Of a stretch of 64,000 bases of DNA, positions 1 through 12,500 are shown piece after piece (position 1 is the first letter of the stretch; the number at the start of each line of letters is the position of its first letter). The notes beneath the pieces were generated by a model. That model worked only from the letters and a program-made list of their open reading frames with translations. It was not told the origin of the DNA and did not search any database. Both the position numbers and the translations under genes were made by a program. The stretch is from Chamaecyparis obtusa. Lineage: Eukaryota; Streptophyta; Pinopsida; Cupressales; Cupressaceae. The stretch covers positions 248,001 to 312,000 of the forward strand of contig BSBK01006036.1 of NCBI GenBank assembly GCA_027943335.1, written 5' to 3'.

Positions 1-1746
1 TACATAGAGGATCATAAATACAAGGTTAGATGGATAAAAGAAATGTTGACTTAATATGTTAGATAATTTTACATTAACAAAATTTATTACAATATTTTTA
101 AATTTTGTCAAAAGTGATCCATGATCCTAATATTCTTCTTGCATAAAATTTGGGTTTGCTTAAAAAAAATTAAAAATTTAGTTTTGAATATATAAGAGTG
201 GATTTTGTGTCTATAAGAGTAACCTCAATGTAGGAATGTATTTGAGGACTTGTTCACTTTAGTTTCATGTGTATAAATTTGTCTCAAGTAGTAGTGAATC
301 TTCTATCTAGTATAGTGATCTAAATGATTTAGGCGTGCTAGAAAATCTAATTTGTGCAATTAACGTAAGTGATTATGTGCATATATGTATTTATAGAAGT
401 GAATTGTGTGATCTACGAGTGAATTTTGTTGTTGGAGGAGAAAAAATGATTTTTGGAATTGAGCTTTGTGTAGAAAATTGTTTTGTCAAAATATGTTGCT
501 AATAAAAAAAAACTTATCTCAATTTGATAATGAGAAATTTGTGCAATGATAAATTTAAAAATATTATGTGCAATATTTTAGATAGTTGGATTCAATGTTT
601 GATGAACAAAGGTTTGAAGACCTTAAAGTGAATAATATAATGGTGATGTCACACGATTATGTTTTCAATAATTTATAATGTGATATATCATCACCTTGAA
701 CAAGGATGGTAATGATTATATAGTGAATTTGATTTTAAGTGTGATGGATGTGATAGGAAAAAAGTTGATAGGGTTATTTGTTGGCTTATGTGAGAAATCG
801 TGTGAATCAATGTAGGGAAAAAAAATGGTGGGTCCATTAAGGGAGAATTATAAGGGTGTGTAACTTTCTCTGTTATTGTTTCTTCTCCTTTACCTTATCT
901 TCATTTAATGTACATCTTCCCATTATGCTTGATTGGAATGTGCACAAAATTTGAAGAGTTTGAGGTGTGATTGGAGACTCTTTCTTGTCACCTTTGTCAA
1001 TCGATCTTATATAAGGATATTCCTTAAGGTTCCAATTATTTTATTTTGTGTTTATTATTATCTACTATTGTGTGATGAGCTATTATAATGTGTATATTTC
1101 GAAGGTCAAAATTTCATGTTGTGGTCTGACATACTTTTTCATTATAAATTTATTCCTTTTTGTCTTGTATCTCTATGAAAACTCTTCTTTAATTTTTATT
1201 TTTTATCCCTTTATTTCTTATTTTATTGCTCTTTTTCTTATTTCCTTCACAATACTCCTCTTTATAGTGTATTATGTTACTTTTGATCTTTCTTGTTTTA
1301 TTGTTTTTTTTCTTTTATCTTTCACCTTTTTTTACAACATAGGGGTGACTTTCCATTTCTTTATTAGGATTATTATATTCTTTCTTTACCCTCTTTTTTT
1401 GAAAAATTGTGTTTTCTTGGGGTTTCCACCCTTTTTTAATCCATAAAATTTTATTGTTGTTACTTTTCCTTCATATCTATTGTATCCAAATTTTAAAATA
1501 AGAATAGTATTCTTTGATAGTGATATTTTTCTCTTATGTACCGAAAATGAGAGAATTTAACAAATCCTTCCACGCTTTCCTTTTCATATATTCACATGTA
1601 TTATTCACATTCATCTTGTACAATTAATCCTTTTAACATATACACTAACACAATTCATTACATAGTAAAGTTAACTTTAGAAGATTTGAACCCTTCTTGT
1701 ATCCGTTATAAACTTTCCTATATTCACATATTCTCAGTATATTATT
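1..1746. other. AT-rich intergenic DNA, no gene seen
   Basis: Very AT-rich sequence left of element A. The longest open frame (1048-1446, plus) encodes only Phe/Ile/Leu/Tyr-rich low-complexity peptide expected from T-rich DNA and has no domain signature. The last five bases (TTATT, 1742-1746) are the left copy of the target-site duplication of element A. Confidence 0.6.
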
Positions 1747-3153
1747 TGTATCGTCGTAGATTTTAAGTACCTTATGGGGGTGTATAATTTCATGATTGTT
1801 TAGCATCCACCTTAATTGCATGATAAGACTTCATGTGGTACTTAATGAACACCTAAATTCAAATATGAGTGCTATTCACCAAAAATAGATGTGAGCCCTT
1901 ATTTTTAGGCGTGCTCATTTATTGTTTATCCAATTTAATCATTTATTATCCAACATGGGCCATGTATTACGATTTTTGGCCTTTGTTCTTCTTCCCAACC
2001 TCACAATTTATTGTACCTCAAAATTTGGCATCCCCTCATTATGTGGGATCTGTGATTTTGATTTGGTGTCTGATTGGTGGGAAGAGGATGTCTAGTGCAT
2101 CCTCTTCTCTAATGTTGGACCAAAATTTGAATCAGGATCATGTCTTGTGGTTTTAGTGAAAATTTTGAATTTGTGTTGGCCTCCTTAAATTTTGACCTTT
2201 GAAATATTGTGAGAGGTATAAAATAAACCTATCTCTCCTCATTTTGTTAACCAAGATCAAGATGTCAAGAGACCCTCAAGAAATATTTCAAGCATTTTAA
2301 ATTATTTTCAAAGGCAATCTTCTCCATGGATCAAGTCTCTTTCCCCCATTGAAGGGAAAGAAAATGATTCTATCATCAAAGAAGAAGATCATAGTGCAAG
2401 AATTCATCCCAATTCATTCTAGTCTTCAACTATTTCTTCTTCTCAATCAAGCATTCTAGGAAACTACTGCATCCACTACATAACATTTTGTCTTTAATGA
2501 TTTCATTTTTGGATTTTGTGTGAAGTCAAAGCAATTGTATTAGCATGTACTTGATGACATTCAAACAAACATCAGCATTTTCAAGGCATGATAGACTTCA
2601 TTTTTCAAATCTAGCCTCTGTTATATGACTGCACACTTTCATTTGCTTTATTTCATTTCAAGACTAATTCCAAACCAAGGTTTGACTAGGGAAAACCCCT
2701 CTATACAACCTTTTTTTCCTGCTTTTTCTATGTGTGAGAATAGTGTAAAACCTATCGTTGTAGACCAAGAAAGTATAGGACTTGACGAATAGTCTAGAAT
2801 TTGAATCCTCAAAAAGTACTAGGAATAGGACACCCTAGGTGACCTCTTCCTTATAATTCAACTTCATATTGAAATCACAGGTTATTACAACTAGCTGGTT
2901 GTTGTTTTTGTTACTTACAAGTTACTATCTTCTCTTTGTTAGTCTGTGTAATTCAAAACTTCATTTTGGCTTAGTTTTTCTTCTATCTTACATCATCCAA
3001 TCATATTCCTCTAAATTCAACTCATTATAATACATTATTACGAAGTTTCATTGACCCACTTAGTGCTAAAGTCTTTCTTGACCATAATGTGTCATCTTCC
3101 TTGTAATTGTACAATTGGAAAAGGAGGACGCTTCCCCTTTTTCTTATTCTACA
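1747..3153 (+). repeat. 5' LTR of element A
   Basis: Aligns along its length with 21869-23246. Shared landmarks are the segment around 1774-1800 with 21893-21920, the TATA-like box, the stretch about mobile fragments at 2330-2480 with 22390-22520, and the end around 3120-3153 with 23213-23246. Length is 1407 bp against 1378 bp for the 3' copy. The two have diverged by many substitutions and small indels, so insertion is old. Confidence 0.8.
2217..2225 (+). promoter_or_regulatory. TATA-box-like sequence in LTR of element A
   Basis: TATAAAATA follows GTGAGAGG inside the 5' LTR. The 3' LTR has TATAAAA at 22254-22260 in the same context (GTGAGAGG before, AAACCTATCTCTCC after). Conservation of the box and flanks in two diverged LTRs fits the core promoter of the element. 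Confidence 0.5.
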
Positions 3154-3718
3154 TTTTGGGAAGCATGACGCGTGACATTTCTATTTTCATTTGGTGTCTA
3201 TATTTCATACATTGCATTCTTGGATCTAATTTGGGTAGATTTCATTTTCATCATGGAGCTTACTTAGTTAGATTGGTTTTTGATAACTTATGTTGTTACA
3301 TTTCTCCTTACATCTTCTTATCAATCACATAGAGTGGATAATACCTTCTACATTTCATAATAATATATTCCTTCATGGTGTTTTTCCATATGGCATTATG
3401 AGACTTTCAAATATCGTTCCTTCTTATAAAGCATGTTTCAAGACTTGCATCAATATTTCATGTAGTTTTCTTATAAGATTTTTAGCAAAATGCATGGAAT
3501 ATGTTGATTGAACCTAAAAATTATATTACCATAAATAGTCCAAGGGTGTCTATTAATCATGAAGATAGAGATCATGCTTCTAATCATCTCATATTGGTGA
3601 TACATAGATCCTCTCCTCCTAAACCCACCTTAATGGATACTATTGCAGAAGCTAATTTATGCACTTCTTTAGATGTTCTAATTCCTCTTTTTATCAAAGT
3701 ATTTTTCATAATCCTAAT
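3154..3718 (+). pseudogene. Element A internal region, 5' part (gag-like, broken by element B)
   Basis: Lies between the A 5' LTR and the insertion site of element B (TSD GTTAA at 3719-3723). Short open frames at 3290-3511 and 3501-3785 (plus) have no recognisable domain. The reading region continues on the far side of element B at 13792, where the gag-like frame with a G-patch-like motif is found. The sequence just after the LTR (3154-3170) is where a primer-binding site should be; it resembles the one of element D but is degraded. Confidence 0.45.
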
Positions 3719-3723
3719 GTTAA

Positions 3724-4786
3724 TGTTAGTAAGATACACTACTATGAATGGCTTGTATTTTTTCATTGATGGAAACTATACATGATTCTCATGGTCACTT
3801 GACATATTTTGTGATTAGCGAAGGTTAGATTATAAATTTGGCTAAGTATGGCAGAACAAGGACAGTGTACAGGCTTCGGTAAATGGATCGCTACGGACAG
3901 GGATAGAGGAATTTTGAGTTGTGAAGCCTGTAAAAGATTCTATAGTGTGTATTCTACCTTCGTCTATGATCGCACCTATTTATGTTATCATTTGTTTGAG
4001 TTATGGAGTTCTGAATATCGAGTATGCAATGAATTGTGAAGAATAGTGACAATCAGTTGTTGGATCAATCAATGATCCTAACATGTCGATGATCTAATCG
4101 ATTTGAGAGTTATAATTGATAGATCTGACATGTTTGATGATTTCTATGTATTTTATCAAGGTTATCATGAATATTTAATTATCTATTTGGCAGATGTTCT
4201 ACATGGTACACTTTATATTCTTGAGGATGACTAGTTGAAATTTTGTTTTTGCAATTGGGTATATTAGATCGAGGTTTTGAGTTGTTTTGATAGAGAGAAG
4301 TACAAATTTGATATGTGGACATGTTGTATGTACGAAGAACCTAAATGCATAGGTTAGGTTGATGATTTTGTATTGTACCTACATGGAACTATATAGGCAT
4401 AGTTGATGTTATTTCTTAGTTCACTTTATTGGATTGTAGTCCAACAATTTTTGTATGGCAGTGAGCCCTTATATGTTGTAATCTGAGAAGTGAGCTCTAG
4501 GGAGTGTTCATGGATGCACATGCATTCCCCTTTTATACTCAAACCTTTAACAAGTTTATTACTTCTGTAGAGTAATTATTTGTGGGTTCCATCCTCACCA
4601 TGGTTTTTCCTCTAACAGGGTTTCCACGCAAAAATCATGGTATCATAATGTTGTGGATGTTTTGTTTATGATTATGTTATTTACTTTCAGTTATATTTGG
4701 CTTATGGTTGTACAATCAGTTTAAGAAGGTTAAAAAGTTTAGAACACTAACTCAACCCCCCCTCTCAGTGTTCATTAATCCTAACA
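3724..4786 (+). repeat. 5' LTR of element B
   Basis: 1063 bp, beginning TGTTAGTAAG and ending CCTAACA. It aligns with 12746-13786, e.g. 3760-3835 against 12785-12846 and 4640-4786 against 13600-13786. Near its end it has a run of seven C, which is 25 C long in the 3' LTR. Confidence 0.85.
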
Positions 4787-4788
4787 AT

Positions 4789-4800
4789 TGGTATCAGAGA
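4789..4800 (+). promoter_or_regulatory. Primer-binding site of element B (initiator tRNA-Met type)
   Basis: TGGTATCAGAGA starts two bases after the 5' LTR end and matches the common plant Copia primer-binding site TGGTATCAGAGC except for the last base. Confidence 0.8.
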
Positions 4801-4859
4801 TTTGTACCTTGGAGGAATTCTAACATATTGAGGAAGATCCTAATGGTTGATTCAACAAT

Positions 4860-5880
4860 TTTTGGAAGTTTGCATAGACAAATCTTGTTACACTTGAAGA
4901 TCTAGACAAGTCAAATACTCATAACCTTGAATTGGAAGAAAAACTCAAGGATGTTGAAAGTTTCATTGAGATCTTGAAGGAACAATTAAACAAATTCATC
5001 GAGAAACGAAAGGAACTTGTTGAGAAAATGCAGCAGAAAGAAGATTCTCAAGCATTGAAGGAAGAAAATGAAAAAATTGCACAAGATAAAGAAGTCCTAA
5101 AACATGAAATGGAATCAATGGTAATGAAGATGATAAAGGAGATTGAATAAAGGAAAAAGAATGAGGAAATCCTTAATCAATCCTTGAAGGAGAAGATAGA
5201 AGAATGTGTTAAGATAAGTCATTAAATGGGAACCAAGATAAGAATACTGAGCAAAGATTTTAGAAGGAAGAAGAAAAGATGAAGACTATCTCATTCAGAA
5301 AGCCCAACATCGTGATGAAGAACTTGGAAAGTAGAATGCAGAACTTGAAAGTAAGCTTGTTACTGCTAGAGAATTCTAGGACAAATTCAAAGCTAGTTCA
5401 GTGAAGCTTGATGAGAAACTTGAGAATCATATACCTAAATAAAATACTCAAGGAATTGGATTTGAGAAGAGAAAAAGCTCATAATCTAGAGAACAAAATA
5501 GTTTATCATAAAATTAGATTGTGCAGCCTAAAAAGACACTTATGAGACAACCTAATAGATATAACTTCAATGGCAGATGTTTTATTTGCAACAAAATTGG
5601 TCATAGGGGAAATCAGTGTAGAAGCGGACCTAATGCCACATCCTTTTTTGGTTATTGTTTCACTTGCTACAACTATGGACACAAATCAAGTGAATGCTAA
5701 GAAAAGATGAATAATTTTGTGAACCAAGGAAATATAACCTGCCACAAATGCAAAAAAATTGGTCACATGGAAAAGCAATGTAGATTGAGGACAAATCAAT
5801 AAATTCCAAGGTATGGAAATTCAAATGTGATATGTTTCAAATGTAATAATTATGGTCACAGCTAGAAATTATAGATACAA
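4860..5880 (+). pseudogene. Gag remnant of element B with coiled coil and zinc-knuckle series
   Basis: The region reads as a decayed Copia-type gag. A lysine/glutamate-rich coiled coil is open at 4932-5150. Further on, about 5570-5870, translated stretches show a series of CCHC knuckles: CFICNKIGHRGNQC, CFTCYNYGHKSSEC, CHKCKKIGHMEKQC and a truncated fourth starting CFKCNNYGH. Gag binds element RNA and forms the particle in this family. Several in-frame stops (for instance near 5150, 5224 and 5698) and a frameshift destroy it. The usual N-terminal gag part seems missing between the primer-binding site and the coiled coil, which suggests an internal deletion. Four tandem knuckles are more than the one usual for Copia gag. 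Confidence 0.65.
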
Positions 5881-6504
5881 TAATGCTAATACGAATATGG
5901 GAGCTTCGGTAGAAAGAAATGGTGTGCAGAACGATAAAGGGAAGCAGAAGGTTGATGTAGAATAAGTTAAGAAGGAAATGAGAAATATTTGGGTCTGAAA
6001 AGTACAAATTGGTGCTACTAGAAAGATTGCACCAGATTCTAGTGTGAAAATCTCATCAGCAAATTGATTAGGTTAATGATCTAAGGGGGAGTTTACATGA
6101 AAAACATATACCTTACCCTTGAATCTGAAGGATCTGTGGAAGCAATCGATATGGTTAGATGAATAATTGAATCTAGACTTCAATAGAATCATTCTTGATG
6201 AATTACAATTAGTTTTGGAGAATCACAGTCAGATTTTTTGTCACTGTTGATATGCAGCTTTTTGAGCTAGGGTACGGGTGCATTATTTTTTATTACCTTT
6301 TTGGGCATGCAAAATATTAAAAAGGTATTTTGAGACTTCATTTCACATCTTACTATCTGCAAAACAAGCTTGTAGAGATATTTGAAGTGATTTGAGCATA
6401 GATTGGAAGCATTTTATGAGATCAAACTTGAAACCCTTGCCGTCGATGAAGAAAGGTATTTCTCTGCTCTGCAACTTGGTAATTGATTTAGAATTCATGG
6501 ATAC

Positions 6505-7113
6505 TGTAAGGAAACTCAGGTGCGGAAACAGCTTCCTGCGCTAATCTCTATAGGAGAGTATTGTGCAAATTCTTATAAATCCTTACAATTTCAGATTCGT
6601 TAACTACTTTAACAAAGATATTGCAGCCACATACCATGCATACAGAAAAAATAGAGAATGACACAATGATATACCCTAGGGAAACCTTTCAGTAAAAACC
6701 CCAGCACTCCAAAACCTGCACAATGTATTGATCAAAACTATTACAGCTTACAATACACTTGCAATGCAAGTTCTTTCAGAAGATTTCTAAACCCTTGAAG
6801 ACAAATCACGGCAGCATAAAATGTTCCAACCATACACTCACATCACCTCTCTTCGCAACCCTAAAAAGGCTTATATCATGTGCTTCACTTTTTAGGGCTA
6901 CTCCCAAAGATAAACGTATTAGGGTTTTACCATTCTCCGAGAAAATAGAAACCTCAAAATTTTTTGGGGAAGAGTGTACAGTACTCAAATTTATCAGTTG
7001 CCACATGTCTTCACCTGTCATTGAATCTTCCTGACATAGCTCTTACGTGTCATAGGAATCTGTCATAACCGTTTTAGCCATGATCTCCTTACACACAATT
7101 CAAGATGCCAACA
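6505..7113 (-). repeat. Antisense LTR-like fragment inside element B
   Basis: Read on the minus strand the segment begins TGTTGGCATCTTGAATTG (from 7113) and ends near CCTTACA (6505), with TG...CA termini typical of Copia LTRs. It also contains the pattern of a pyrimidine-rich segment plus a CCTAGGG-type motif (6675-6690) common near the end of such LTRs. No clear 5 bp TSD was found (GATAC against CATCA), so exact limits and solo-LTR status are uncertain. Confidence 0.45.
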
Positions 7114-7189
7114 CATCAACATTATTTGCAAGAAAATACATTTCACAAACAAATAATAAGAATAGGAATTATCCAAGGTTGAGACACCT

Positions 7190-9164
7190 TATTCCTAATA
7201 GATACACCTCATATAGTTGATGTTAAGGATAGACCTCAACCCAAATTCAAGAAACATCCCTACAAGTCTATGGAAGATGATCTGGAGGGTACATTTTTAA
7301 GGGTACCTCATGGAGTTTTACATGTAGAGGATATTAGGGCATATATCCATTGTAATATTGAGGAATTAGGGAAAGATTCAATATATTAGTTGTATGAATC
7401 ATTGTGTGAAGATGGAAAATTGAAAGATGAGTTCAAAACCTTGCAAAGCATGAAATTATCTCATGTTATGTAATTCAACACATTTGAGGAGCCATAATGG
7501 ATAAAACTTATTCTTAGTAGGATGCATGATCAATTCATATAGCAAGATAAACCTCACAAGATCACTAACGAAGTGTTAGAAGTTGTAACTAGTTTTAATG
7601 CAAATGGAGAAGTTCCTACCCCAAGGACTATCAAGAAGGATATTATGACAAAATTGATAGAATCACAGTGGGACAAGAGAGCCATGATAGTGAATGATAT
7701 CAAATAGTCTGATGTTAAGTTCACCTCAAGAAGTACCAAGTGTACCATTCAAGAAGGGGAAACTCTATTTCCCCTTCAAGTGTACCATTCAAGAAGGGAA
7801 AACTCTATTTCCCAGTCTGATGGTTTTGGGATACAAAGTGTACCATTCAAGAAGGGGAAACTCTATTTCCAACACCATAATCCGTATTGCTTATCGGATG
7901 GTTAAGGAGAATGCTCAGTATGATATCTGTGAAGCTCTTAGAAAATTTGGAAAAGATTAAGAAATACAAGAAACAAATTTTCAAGTTTGGTTCACTGATT
8001 ATCTATATCTATTTCTATTTCATAAACTACTTTCCTGGAGTTGGCAACATCACTTCGAGAAAGGATATTCCTATTGAAAAACATATTAGTAATTACTATC
8101 GGATGCTTTAAAGTTTATCTAGGAGAAGTATAGTTTGGGGGTACTTCAAAGACTTTCAAGAGGAGATACAACTGAGATACATAATTCCTAGGGAGCTTGT
8201 TGAAAAATATGAGGACACAATTTTCTTTATGGTGGATATTGATGAATGTCTGATGGAGGTAGTTGAGCCAAGGACATCTTGGATCATTCCTATGGGTTAT
8301 GAAGTAGATCATGTTGTAGTTGAATCTCATGTGAATAATTGTTTGGAAAAGTTGATTGACCCTAATGAGGAGAGGAGAGGTACTTATCAGGAAAAGAGCC
8401 TAAAATTTCATCTTGAAGTTAACACAACTACAAGAGATTAGAGAGTGAGAAGAGAAGTGGAATTAATGGGTGAAAGCATGGGATTAAACAAAGAGAAAAT
8501 GGTAGAAGCAAGAAGGAAACATGAAGACGAAGAAAGGAAGAAGATTTAAACAGAAAATCTTATTGATATTGATGATGATGCACCTCCACCTTACCTATTA
8601 TATCACCATCTAGGAGAAGACAAATAAGAAGTGCAGTGAAATCATCAATTAGTCCATCAGAGAGGAAGCTAACAAAACTTGCAAAGAAAGTGGAGACTCC
8701 TAAGTCACCTATACCAAAGGCTACACAACCTAAATTTGTGAGACCAAAGGTTATTTTTGAATCCACAAGAAAAAGGGTTAAGTCCAAAATAAAAAAGAAC
8801 ATACAAAGGAACCAAGGATGATGAAAAAGATGAAGCTACTAATTTAGATGATGCAGTGAAGAAATTGAGGACATAAGGAGTCAAGGAAGTCAGAGTGTTG
8901 ACTAGTCCAGCACCTGAAGATGATCCTAGAGCTAAGAAGCCAAAGATTTAAATGGGTAAGCCACATTTTACAGTAAATGATGTTTTGAAGAATATGATAG
9001 TTCATGGTATACTAGTTCAATTAAAGAAATATTATAGTAGGTATGATGAAAAAGAAAAGAGATTATTAGAGGATGGAGTGATTACCCATTTGAAAAAATA
9101 TAATAGAGCTTTGGTTGAGATCAAATGGGACATCCCTGATGATCTATTTGACATTATTCAATAG
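7190..9164 (+). pseudogene. Non-canonical ORF of element B, 5' portion (unknown function)
   Basis: Long coding-like stretches survive between stops. About 7205-7690 gives a clear open reading broken by three TAG codons, 7887-8111 contains a strongly hydrophobic aromatic segment, 8229-8441 and 8952-9164 are open. Basic, lysine-rich segments lie at 8636-8821. No pol domain is present. The layout (globular N-terminal part, hydrophobic core helix, charged linker, helical C-terminal part continuing at 11040-12500) resembles the additional ORFs reported in large plant retrotransposons. I do not recognise a specific family. It resembles in general design, but not clearly in sequence, the ORF of element E. 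It carries a three-copy internal repeat at 7741-7870 and is interrupted by the LINE fragment from about 9218. Confidence 0.5.
7741..7870 (+). repeat. Three-copy ~33 bp direct repeat inside the element B ORF
   Basis: A motif starting TGTACCATTCAAGAAGGG occurs at 7741-7773, 7781-7814 and 7839-7870, nearly identical. The spacers differ (7 bp and 24 bp). Confidence 0.85.
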
Positions 9165-9217
9165 CACAAGATGAGGATAAGAAAATAAGAGAGTTGACAT
9201 TAGTCAATCTCTGTCCT

Positions 9218-11030
9218 TTTTTTTATTGATGATATAGATATTTTATTAATAAGAAATATTTTTTTACAAAAATCCACTGTAATTGAAGATCTTTCGCTGA
9301 AACTATAAGCTACTACATCCATCCTTCTTTTACCATGCCCTTAGGCTTATGGACATACTACCAAACTAGAAACTAAGTAGCAGAACCAGAACCCTGCCCC
9401 CTACTTGTATAAATTTTATCCTAATCCTTTGCATTTACATCATTCATCAAGTTTAAAATGTAAGATATGTGCCCATACATAAAAATTGGGCAAATAGGAA
9501 ATTAACCAAACACATCTTCTCAAACTACCTACTAGAACCACCTCTGCCTATCATCACTGGATATATTGGGGATGAAAGAGCCACCCCACGTGTCCATCTT
9601 ATTCTTCTACTTCCTTCCCACTTGCTTCATAGTACCTGAGCTTCCATTTAGACGCAGCTTGGCCACTGATTTTTGAAGTGTAGACTTCATCTCCCTCTGT
9701 CTCTCTTGAGCCACCATCTATATTTCTTCCTCTTCTTTCTGAACATACCTTAGCAGTTCCTCCCAGCCCATCCTTGCATCCTCAATCTTTCACTCCCTCA
9801 ACTTGGAAGAGCTCCACGCAATGAAAGGCTACAAATCCCTTTTTGCAACCTTTAATCACTCTCCATGAGCCTTCCCCTATTCTCTGCCTAACCCCAAGAT
9901 CTGATCGACCCACCACCAAGATAGTTCCACCCGCCCATGTCAGCTTGACACACATTCTCATCACCTTCAAAGCCTCCTCGTGAATGTCCAGTTGGAGATC
10001 CCAGGCCAAAAAGAGGGATGAAATATCAAGATTTGTTTGGAGCCTAAATTCCACTTTCAAAAACTCCTCCCCAAAGATATTTGTGATACATTCCTAGAAT
10101 TTGTTGTCATCAAACTTGAAGATCCCACGTAATTGCCTCACAGTAATTTCCCCTTTGAAATTCACCAACTATTGGGGAAATTTAGGGAAAAAATTTCCTC
10201 CATTCTTGACACTTCACCTCAAGATTGCACAATACAATTACGGACAACAGTCGCTCTCAAACCCTACAGAGGGGCCAAACTCAAAAGAGGGCTTTGAAAA
10301 CTCTATAAGCCACTTGATCTATCCATCCCTAACGTGATGTGGGATGCCCGGCATATGATTGCATCATCATGAATCATTCATCCCCTTGACATAAAACATG
10401 GGATCCACCTTTAGAACCTCCTAGTGGCCACGCCACCCTCAAGTACTAACATCTGGGATATCGAATAGAAGGTTTAATATATTATTCCAACTCTAATCCA
10501 ATGAATTGCCATCAATATGTCTATAGTCTTCTAAAAATTCACATCCTTCTTGATCGTAAATTTGAACTCCCGAGTTAGAGAGCTTATTTGCAACCTCATT
10601 AGCTTCCTTAAGAACATGAGTGATCTTGAATTCCTCAAAGGATTCTAAAAAACTTTAATTCTTTGAATATGCTTGTTAAAATATCAAGTGTCAACCTCTC
10701 CCTTAATAATGTCGTTGACAATTATCTGGGAGTCACCTTCCAAGTGAAGTTTACTCACACCCATATTTTTTTGACAACAAAAATCCATTTATGCTACAAA
10801 ACATTTCGCTTTGTTGATTGTTCCATTCGTTAGTCATTTTGCACCCATCATCCCTAGAAACATATCCAGCCCCAGATGGGCCCAGGTTGCCCTTTGAGGC
10901 ACCATCGAAATTGATTTTAGTCTATCTATGATCCAACAATCTCCAAACTTCATTCTTATTGCTACAATCATGAGGTTTAACCCTCAAAGGACCATGAACA
11001 GGTCATCAATCTCAGTCTTGTTATTGTTAA
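9218..11030 (-). mobile_element. 5'-truncated L1-like LINE fragment (RNase H and downstream region), antisense in element B
   Basis: Starts on the plus strand with a T-rich tail (about 9218-9260), the antisense poly(A)-like end. Minus-strand translation of about 10930-10550 shows an RNase H domain of plant LINEs: a start resembling DGASKGNLGPSGAGYVSRD, a middle containing EGDSQIIVNDIIKGE, and an end resembling FKITHVLKEANEVANKLSNSG. The same domain occurs in LINE F at 45700-45200. Downstream of RNase H (10500-9600, minus) there is further coding-like sequence, including an open 92-codon stretch at 10060-9782, which is not expected for a LINE ending at RNase H. No RT remains. The 5' limit near 11030 is approximate. 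Confidence 0.6.
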
Positions 11031-11039
11031 GGAATAAAT

Positions 11040-12500
11040 AGACAATATTTTTCAAGAAGAAAGGAAGGGTTTGAATGGGAAGTCAAGGATAAACAAGCTC
11101 ATGATCAGTAAAACAAATGAAGTCAACAAGGAAACTGAGAAAGTAATAAAAAAAATCTTGTTGAACAATCAGTACGAGGTAGAAGCAAAGGATGATAGGA
11201 AAGAGATGCATATTGATGACAAATAACCACTTGATACTATGGACACCTCATATCAGATGAAAAATGAAGAGCTAGATGTTTTTATCTTTGGTGTACAAAT
11301 TACACTTTCAATTAAGAATGATGTTGAGGTAGATATATAAGGATTTCCAAACATAAAGATGGCTATGATAGAAGGAGAATATATTCTTTATGAGAAGGAG
11401 AAAGAAGAGGCAAGAAAAGACACTTCAAAAGATCAGACAAGTGGCAGGTCAAATGCAACAGTTGTAGATGCAGACAAAGGTAAAGTAGAGGAAGAGAGGA
11501 CAATAGATGACAATCAGATGGAAGATGAAGTGAGAGAATAAAGAGACACAAAAGAAGATAAGACTCTTGAGGGAGCTGAGGATATAGATCCGAAGGTAAA
11601 AATTGAGAACGATGTGGAGGCAAGAGACATTGTAGAGGCAGTGGCTAAATTCCTGGAAGAAGGTAACAATGAAATGGAGGACATGTAGATCGCACAAGGT
11701 CCAATTCATTTGGACACTCAAAGTCTAGTTCAGTTGATAGGATTTTCTTCAGTAGCTCAAGCCAAAGCAAGGGAACAAATTTTTAAGACCCATGAGAAGG
11801 ACAATAGATTGTTAGCTAGAGCATCATAATTCTTGAGTAAGATCATGCTGACCTACACAACAAATTAGAATGATTGTACATCAGGTTAGCTTAAAGGTTT
11901 ATTAAATGTAGAAAATACTCATTTTGAATCTTTGGAGAAGTCTGCATTGACAAAAGTTTAGAGTGACTATGACTCTATGAGATTCAATCAATTGAACTCA
12001 TTGATTAAAAGGGACTAAATTTCATTAGGCCTGGAAATTCACAGGGTAAAGGATGCTTTATCCAAAGGTAGAAAGTTTTATAGAGGTTGTTTTGATTATT
12101 CTAAGTGCATTTCTAATGTTGATAAGAACATAAAGGATAGAGAAATGAAGCTAACAAAAATATCAAAGACATTTGATCCTTTGAAGGGTTTATCTTTTAG
12201 TCCATGAAGTTCAACTGACATCCCTGAATGACAAGATCAGAACACTTGTAACTGAGAGAGATAGAGTAAAGGGAAGGATCAGTGAGTTGATGAACATGAT
12301 TGTTCCTAAACTTGATGTTTTGATGAATGGGTTGAAGGAAGTATAAACAACTTACACTTCACCATATGCATTAGATCCAATTAATGCAAAGAAGAAGGTA
12401 TCTTATGTTATTTGTGGGAAGATTGAAGTGATGGAGAGAATGAAGAAGAGTTGTGATACGGATTTTGTTTCTCTGAGAAACATTTTCTCATATGTTTTTA
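11040..12500 (+). pseudogene. Non-canonical ORF of element B, 3' portion (helical, charged)
   Basis: Continues the B ORF after the LINE fragment. Long runs of charged helical sequence are readable in one main frame, e.g. 11359-11541 rich in Glu/Lys/Asp and about 11700-12490, with scattered TAG/TAA stops. It ends just before the polypurine tracts of element B. Composition suggests coiled coil. No domain recognised. Confidence 0.45.

Noticed and set aside
1048..1446. 132-codon hydrophobic ORF, possibly a membrane protein
   Set aside because: Composition is what T-rich DNA gives by chance; there is no domain, and it lies next to degraded repeats.
6505..7113. A solo LTR with exact TSD
   Set aside because: Ends look LTR-like, but flanking five-base sequences (GATAC and CATCA) do not match, so it is reported only as an LTR-like fragment.
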